Assembly: GCA_039933175.1 (NCBI GenBank)
Contig: JBDTOR010000040.1
Coordinates: 1 to 17,242, forward strand
Source: Hyphomicrobium_A sp039933175
Lineage (GTDB): Bacteria > Pseudomonadota > Alphaproteobacteria > Rhizobiales > Hyphomicrobiaceae
Reading direction: 5' to 3'
Length of the DNA: 17,242 nt
Shown here: positions 14,196-17,242 of the stretch, in pieces
Layout of the letters: each line of letters opens with the position of its first letter
How positions within the stretch are numbered: the stretch's first letter is position 1
Notes under the pieces: model-generated
The model's database searches: none
The model's input: the letters and a program-made list of their open reading frames with translations, nothing else
What the model was told of the DNA's origin: nothing
Position numbers and translations under genes: made by a program

Positions 14196-14591
14196 ATGCC
14201 CCACGATATCCTGATTGTCGACGACGAGGCCCTGGACGCGGAACGCCTCACCGCGACGCTGCGCGTGCTGTACGGCTACCAGGTGTCTATCCGCTGGGCG
14301 TGCTCGATCGCGGACGCGCTCGACAGTCTGGCCGAGACGCAGCCCAGCCTGACGTTTCTCGACGACATCTTAAAGCCATCGGCCGACGCGTTCCTATCGA
14401 TCCCGGAACTGCGCCGCGCCGGGTATGAAGGCCCCATCATCGTCGTCAGCGGAGCGGTGACGCAATCGCGCCGGACCCGCCTGATTGCCGGCGGAGCCAC
14501 CGATGTCATTCACAAGGACGACGTCGACAGCGTGCGGGTGGCCGAAGCGGTCGACCGGGCGCGCGCCGATCAGCCCAAGGGGCGCGGCTGA
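14196..14591 (+). CDS. Single-domain response regulator (CheY-like receiver)
   Basis: 131 aa from ATG 14196 (MPHDILIVDDEALDAERL), the start that gives a normal receiver length; the ribosome site is weak. Receiver residues are all present: acidic D9/D10, phospho-acceptor D57 (in LDDILKP, with the usual Pro four residues on), S85 (VVSGAV) and K107 (VIHKDD). There is no output domain, so it passes the signal by protein contact or phosphotransfer rather than by binding DNA. It follows the histidine kinase on the same strand and is most simply its partner. An extended form beginning at 13953 or 14032 cannot be excluded. Confidence 0.88.
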   Translation: MPHDILIVDDEALDAERLTATLRVLYGYQVSIRWACSIADALDSLAETQPSLTFLDDILKPSADAFLSIPELRRAGYEGPIIVVSGAVTQSRRTRLIAGGATDVIHKDDVDSVRVAEAVDRARADQPKGRG

Positions 14592-14721
14592 GCTCGGACG
14601 CTAAAGTTCCGCTCGCATCCGTCTTATCAGTGTGGTCAGCTGTCGCACGGGCTGGCCTGCCACCATTCCGCTGCATCAGTCTGTCTGATGATCGGCTGGG
14701 TCACTCACTGATGGGGTTATT

Positions 14722-15078
14722 ATGCATAGAATACGCGTCCTCGCCGTATGCGTAGCAATGTCGGCAAGCTCGATGGCTTTCGCTGAGGAGGTGAAGCTTC
14801 CCCCCGAAGTCACACCGGCGCTACGCGCCGCTTGCGAGAGCGACGTGCGCCGCATCGGTTGTGTCGATGCCACGCCGACCTATTCCGAGGTCAAAAGCTG
14901 CGTGATCGTGAAGTACGCGCAGCTGGGCAAGCGTTGCAAGGTCGAGCTGGCGTCAGCTGGCTATTCAGGGCCGTCGAACGTGCCGAAATCCGGCATCAAA
15001 GCCGCTTCGGTCAAAGCCGCTTCCGTCAAAGCTACTTCCGTCAAAGCCGTTTCTTTCAAGACCCTTTTGGATTGGTGA
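14722..15078 (+). CDS. Small secreted cysteine-rich protein with Lys/Ala repeat tail
   Basis: 118 aa from ATG 14722, preceded by ATGGGG at ribosome-site distance. The signal peptide is MHRIRVLAVCVAMSASSMAFA with cleavage before EEVKLPP. The mature part holds four cysteines with spacing C-x8-C-x12-C-x11-C (ACESDVRRIGC, SCVIVKYAQLGKRC). This resembles one unit of the cysteine-rich repeat found in bacterial and Golgi-type (GLG1) proteins, probably two disulfides. Between residues 92 and 113 it ends in a basic pentapeptide repeat (I/V-K-A-A-S). It stands alone between the response regulator and a convergent metabolic gene. The function is unknown; the basic tail could bind envelope polymers or nucleic acid, but that is a guess. 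Confidence 0.75.
   Translation: MHRIRVLAVCVAMSASSMAFAEEVKLPPEVTPALRAACESDVRRIGCVDATPTYSEVKSCVIVKYAQLGKRCKVELASAGYSGPSNVPKSGIKAASVKAASVKATSVKAVSFKTLLDW
14995..15060 (+). repeat. 15-bp tandem repeat coding a Lys/Ala pentapeptide
   Basis: Four units of 15 bp (14995-15009, 15010-15024, 15025-15039, 15040-15054) with core GTCAAAGCCGCTTCC, plus a partial TTCAAG. They are in frame and encode IKAAS, VKAAS, VKATS, VKAVS and FK. Units differ at a few bases, so the copies are not brand new, but copy number could vary between strains. Confidence 0.9.
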
Positions 15079-15080
15079 TA

Positions 15081-15108
15081 GCGGCCCGCGGGCCCGCGAT
15101 CAGGCCGC
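15081..15108. terminator. GC-rich palindrome between convergent genes, weak bidirectional terminator candidate
   Basis: Between the stop of the small secreted protein and that of the aminotransferase lies the perfect palindrome CGCGGGCCCGCG (15087-15098), nested in GCGGCC (15081-15086) and GGCCGC (15103-15108), followed by TTT on the plus strand. The structure overlaps the last codons of the aminotransferase gene. The T tract is short, so termination is uncertain. Confidence 0.35.
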
Positions 15109-16293
15109 TTTGGCGGTCGCGGGCCGTACCGTCTCCGACAGATACGACATCGCCGCAGCAACGCCGCCCTTCTCGTGCGGCACGCCGGCCAGCTCCAGCC
15201 CCATCTCCACACCCGCCAGCGCACCCAGCACCGTCAGCTCGTTGGTGTAGCCGAGATGGCCGATGCGGAACGCCTTGCCGGCCAGCTTGTTGAGGCCGGT
15301 GCCCAGCGACATGTTGAAGTTCTCCAGCACCAGCTTGCGGTAGGCATCGGCGCTGTGCGGCTCCGGCATCGCAACGGCGGTCACCGCCGGCGAATGCGAG
15401 CGCGGATCGCGGCACCACGTCTCGAGTCCCCATCCGCGCACGGCGCGGCGGGTCGCCTCGGCGAGACGTTCATGACGCGCGAAGACGTTGTCGAGGCCCT
15501 CCTCGTGCAGCATAGCGATCGCCTCGGCGAGGCCGTACAGCTGGCCAATGGCCGGCGTATAGGGGAACGTGCCCGCTGCGTTGATGGCGATCATGTCCTC
15601 CCAGTTCCAGTAGGAGCGCGGCAGCGTCGCCTTCTTGGAAGCGGCGAGAGCCTTCGGGCTGATCGCGGTGAACGACAGGCCCGGCGGCAGCATCAGACCC
15701 TTTTGCGAGCCCGATACGGCGACGTCGACACCCCACTCGTCGTGGCGGAAGTCCATGGCCGCGAGCGAGGACACCGCATCGACCATCAGCAGGGCCGGAT
15801 GCTTAGCGGCATCCATCGCCTTGCGGATTTCGTCGATCCACGTCCGCGCGCCGGTCGAGGTTTCGTTGTGCACGACGCACACGGCCTTGATGTCGTGCGT
15901 CTTATCCTTCTTGAGCCGCGCCTCGATGGCGTTGGCGTCGGCGCCGCCGTGCCAATCGGTCGGGATCACCTCGGGCTTCAGGCCGATGCGCTCGGCCATG
16001 TTGCGCCACAGGACGGCGAACTGCCCCGTCTCGACGATGAGCACATGATCGCCGGCCGACAGCGTATTGACGAAGCCGGCCTCCCAGGCGCCGGTGCCGG
16101 ACGACGGATAGATGATGACCGGGTTCACCGTCTTGAAGATCGTCTTGACGTCGGCCAGCAGCTTCAGGCCGAACTCGCCGAAGGTCGGGCCGCGATGGTC
16201 GAGCATCTGCCGCGACATGGCATTGAGGATCCGCTCTGGAACCGGCGTCGGTCCAGGGATCTGCAGAAAATGCCGGCCGGTCTGATTGGCCAT
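15100..16293 (-). CDS. sgaA: Serine-glyoxylate aminotransferase (class V, PLP)
   Basis: 397 aa from ATG 16293, with GAGGGG about 8 bases upstream; the longer frame to 16374 lacks family similarity. It transfers the amino group from serine to glyoxylate, giving hydroxypyruvate and glycine, in the serine cycle of C1-users or in glyoxylate detoxification. The N-terminus (HFLQIPGPTPVPERILNAM) and SSGTGAWEAGFVN (64-76) are typical. The PLP lysine is K198 in VSGSQKGLMLPPGL, with D172 in MVDAVSSLAAMDF (170-182) as the pyridine-nitrogen ligand. YWNWEDM and NEASTGA-like HNETSTGA (142-149) also fit. No other serine-cycle gene is in the window, so methylotrophy is not shown. It is transcribed alone from the promoter at 16411-16440. 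Confidence 0.94.
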   Translation of the reverse strand: MANQTGRHFLQIPGPTPVPERILNAMSRQMLDHRGPTFGEFGLKLLADVKTIFKTVNPVIIYPSSGTGAWEAGFVNTLSAGDHVLIVETGQFAVLWRNMAERIGLKPEVIPTDWHGGADANAIEARLKKDKTHDIKAVCVVHNETSTGARTWIDEIRKAMDAAKHPALLMVDAVSSLAAMDFRHDEWGVDVAVSGSQKGLMLPPGLSFTAISPKALAASKKATLPRSYWNWEDMIAINAAGTFPYTPAIGQLYGLAEAIAMLHEEGLDNVFARHERLAEATRRAVRGWGLETWCRDPRSHSPAVTAVAMPEPHSADAYRKLVLENFNMSLGTGLNKLAGKAFRIGHLGYTNELTVLGALAGVEMGLELAGVPHEKGGVAAAMSYLSETVRPATAKAA

Positions 16294-16410
16294 TGTCGTT
16301 CCCCTCGCAATGCTCAACGCATGTCGCAGCAAACCCTTGAAGCACCACACCCGGTCGCAACCGAGCAGAGGCACCCCTTAGGGGATATTCTTTTGTCGGC
16401 GAAGGGTGCA

Positions 16411-16440
16411 GCTATAGGTAAGAAAACGAAGGCCCGTCAA
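16411..16440 (-). promoter_or_regulatory. Sigma-70-type promoter for sgaA
   Basis: On the minus strand: -35 TTGACG (16440-16435), an 18-nt spacer and -10 TATAGC (16416-16411). It predicts a leader of about 110 nt to ATG 16293, which includes the small hairpin CCCC-TAA-GGGG (16384-16374). No operator was recognised. Confidence 0.5.
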
Positions 16441-16578
16441 GCCGCCTGCATGGGGATTGAGCATATTGCACCCGCCCGCTAAGGGATGGCTAAACCATGC
16501 AATTGCGAACCTGTGGCCACCTTGCCGCATGACCTTGCCGCAGATGCTTCAATTGGCCCTGAGAGACTGTCCCAAAGT

Positions 16579-17242
16579 ATGAGCCGCCCGCGCCTCACCG
16601 ATCCGACGTCGCTGTCGACGACGGCAGCCGCCGAAGCCATCCGTCATGGTGAACTCACCTCCGTGGCGCTGGTCACCGCCTGCCTCGATCGCATCGCCGC
16701 ACACGAGGGCAACGTGCAGGCGTGGGAGTATCTCGATCCAGAGCTTGCCCTGGCGCAGGCGCGCGACGCCGATGCTGCCTTCCGCGCCGGCGAAGCTTCG
16801 GGCGCACTGCATGGCGTGCCGATCGGCGTCAAAGACATCTTCGACACCGCCGACATGCCGACCGAAAACGGCTCGCCCATCTTCAGCGGGCGCCGCCCCG
16901 ATCGTGACGCGACGTGCGTTGCCGCCCTGCGCAGCGCCGGCGCCGTCATCCTCGGCAAGACGGTGACAACCGAGCTGGCATTGCTCACCCCGGCGAAGAC
17001 GCGCAATCCGCACAATCTCACGCACACGCCGGGCGGTTCCTCGGCCGGCTCGGCCGCCGCCGTCGCCGATCACATGGTCCCGGCGGCGCTCGGCAGCCAG
17101 ACCGCCGGCTCAATCATCCGCCCGGCGTCGTTCTGCGGCGTCTACGGCTTCAAGCCGACGCTCGGGCTCGTGCCGCGCTCCGGCGTCCTGATGCAGTCCC
17201 ACACGCTCGATACCGTCGGCGTCTACGGCCGCTCGGTGGAGG
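16579..17242 (+). CDS. Amidase-signature family enzyme (3' end beyond window)
   Basis: Open from ATG 16579 (MSRPRLTDPTSLSTTAAAEA) to the right edge, 221 codons; family members are usually 430-500 aa, so about half is present. The complete Ser-cisSer-Lys triad is visible: K85 in PIGVKDIFDT, S154 in PGGSSAGS and nucleophile S178 in QTAGSIIRPAS; the 69- and 24-residue spacings equal those of malonamidase E2. It hydrolyses an amide bond; the substrate cannot be told from this half. It is not clearly GatA, since the gatCAB context is missing. It diverges from sgaA across 285 bases. The ribosome site is weak (GAGAG about 14 bases upstream). Confidence 0.92.
   Translation, partial: MSRPRLTDPTSLSTTAAAEAIRHGELTSVALVTACLDRIAAHEGNVQAWEYLDPELALAQARDADAAFRAGEASGALHGVPIGVKDIFDTADMPTENGSPIFSGRRPDRDATCVAALRSAGAVILGKTVTTELALLTPAKTRNPHNLTHTPGGSSAGSAAAVADHMVPAALGSQTAGSIIRPASFCGVYGFKPTLGLVPRSGVLMQSHTLDTVGVYGRSVE

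Noticed and set aside
14674..14690. Hairpin CATCAG-TCTGT-CTGATG as terminator of the response regulator
   Set aside because: Six-base AT-containing stem without a T tract; too weak to call.
15175..16482. 435-codon plus-strand frame opposite sgaA
   Set aside because: Antisense shadow of a clear class V aminotransferase with PLP lysine motif.

Overview
The window looks like chromosomal DNA of a high-GC alphaproteobacterium, probably in the Hyphomicrobiales. Support comes from an imuA-imuB-dnaE2 mutagenesis cassette, a GTTC-N7-GTTC LexA operator typical of Alphaproteobacteria, dense GGGGAGAGGG palindromic repeats common in Rhizobiales genomes, and a serine-glyoxylate aminotransferase. The genus cannot be told from the sequence.

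Layout. (1) Positions 1-5647, minus strand: an SOS-inducible translesion cassette, promoter/LexA box > imuA > imuB > dnaE2. dnaE2 runs off the left edge and has taken up two palindromic repeat elements inside its reading frame without losing the frame. (2) 6004-7086, plus strand: an exported L,D-transpeptidase with a strong terminator. (3) 7100-8915: a divergent pair, a ZnuA-like zinc-binding protein (minus) and a DUF1007 periplasmic protein (plus), with a possible Zur site between them. (4) 9034-10095: an orphan, Tat-exported TRAP-type solute-binding protein. (5) 10232-14591, plus strand: the most unusual part. It holds a small coiled-coil protein, a 589-aa inner-membrane/OmpA-domain protein with a possible roadblock/longin-like cytoplasmic domain, a Rab/Ras-like small GTPase, a PAS-type histidine kinase and a single-domain response regulator. 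(6) 14722-15078: a small secreted cysteine-rich protein with a repeated Lys/Ala tail. (7) 15100-16293, minus strand: serine-glyoxylate aminotransferase with its own promoter. (8) 16579 to the right edge: the start of an amidase-signature enzyme.

How they work together. The first cassette makes an SOS-induced mutasome: ImuB (polymerase-dead Y-family adaptor), ImuA (RecA-like accessory) and DnaE2 (error-prone replicase). Region 5 reads as a trans-envelope signalling module: a peptidoglycan-binding OmpA domain outside, one membrane span, and a possible GTPase-binding domain inside, translationally coupled to a Ras-like GTPase whose gene overlaps a histidine kinase gene, followed by a receiver protein. 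The nearest known precedents are the Streptomyces conservons (kinase + roadblock + GTPase) and the Myxococcus MglA/MglB pair, but the OmpA/BON architecture differs. The functional link is inferred from gene order and overlaps, not shown.
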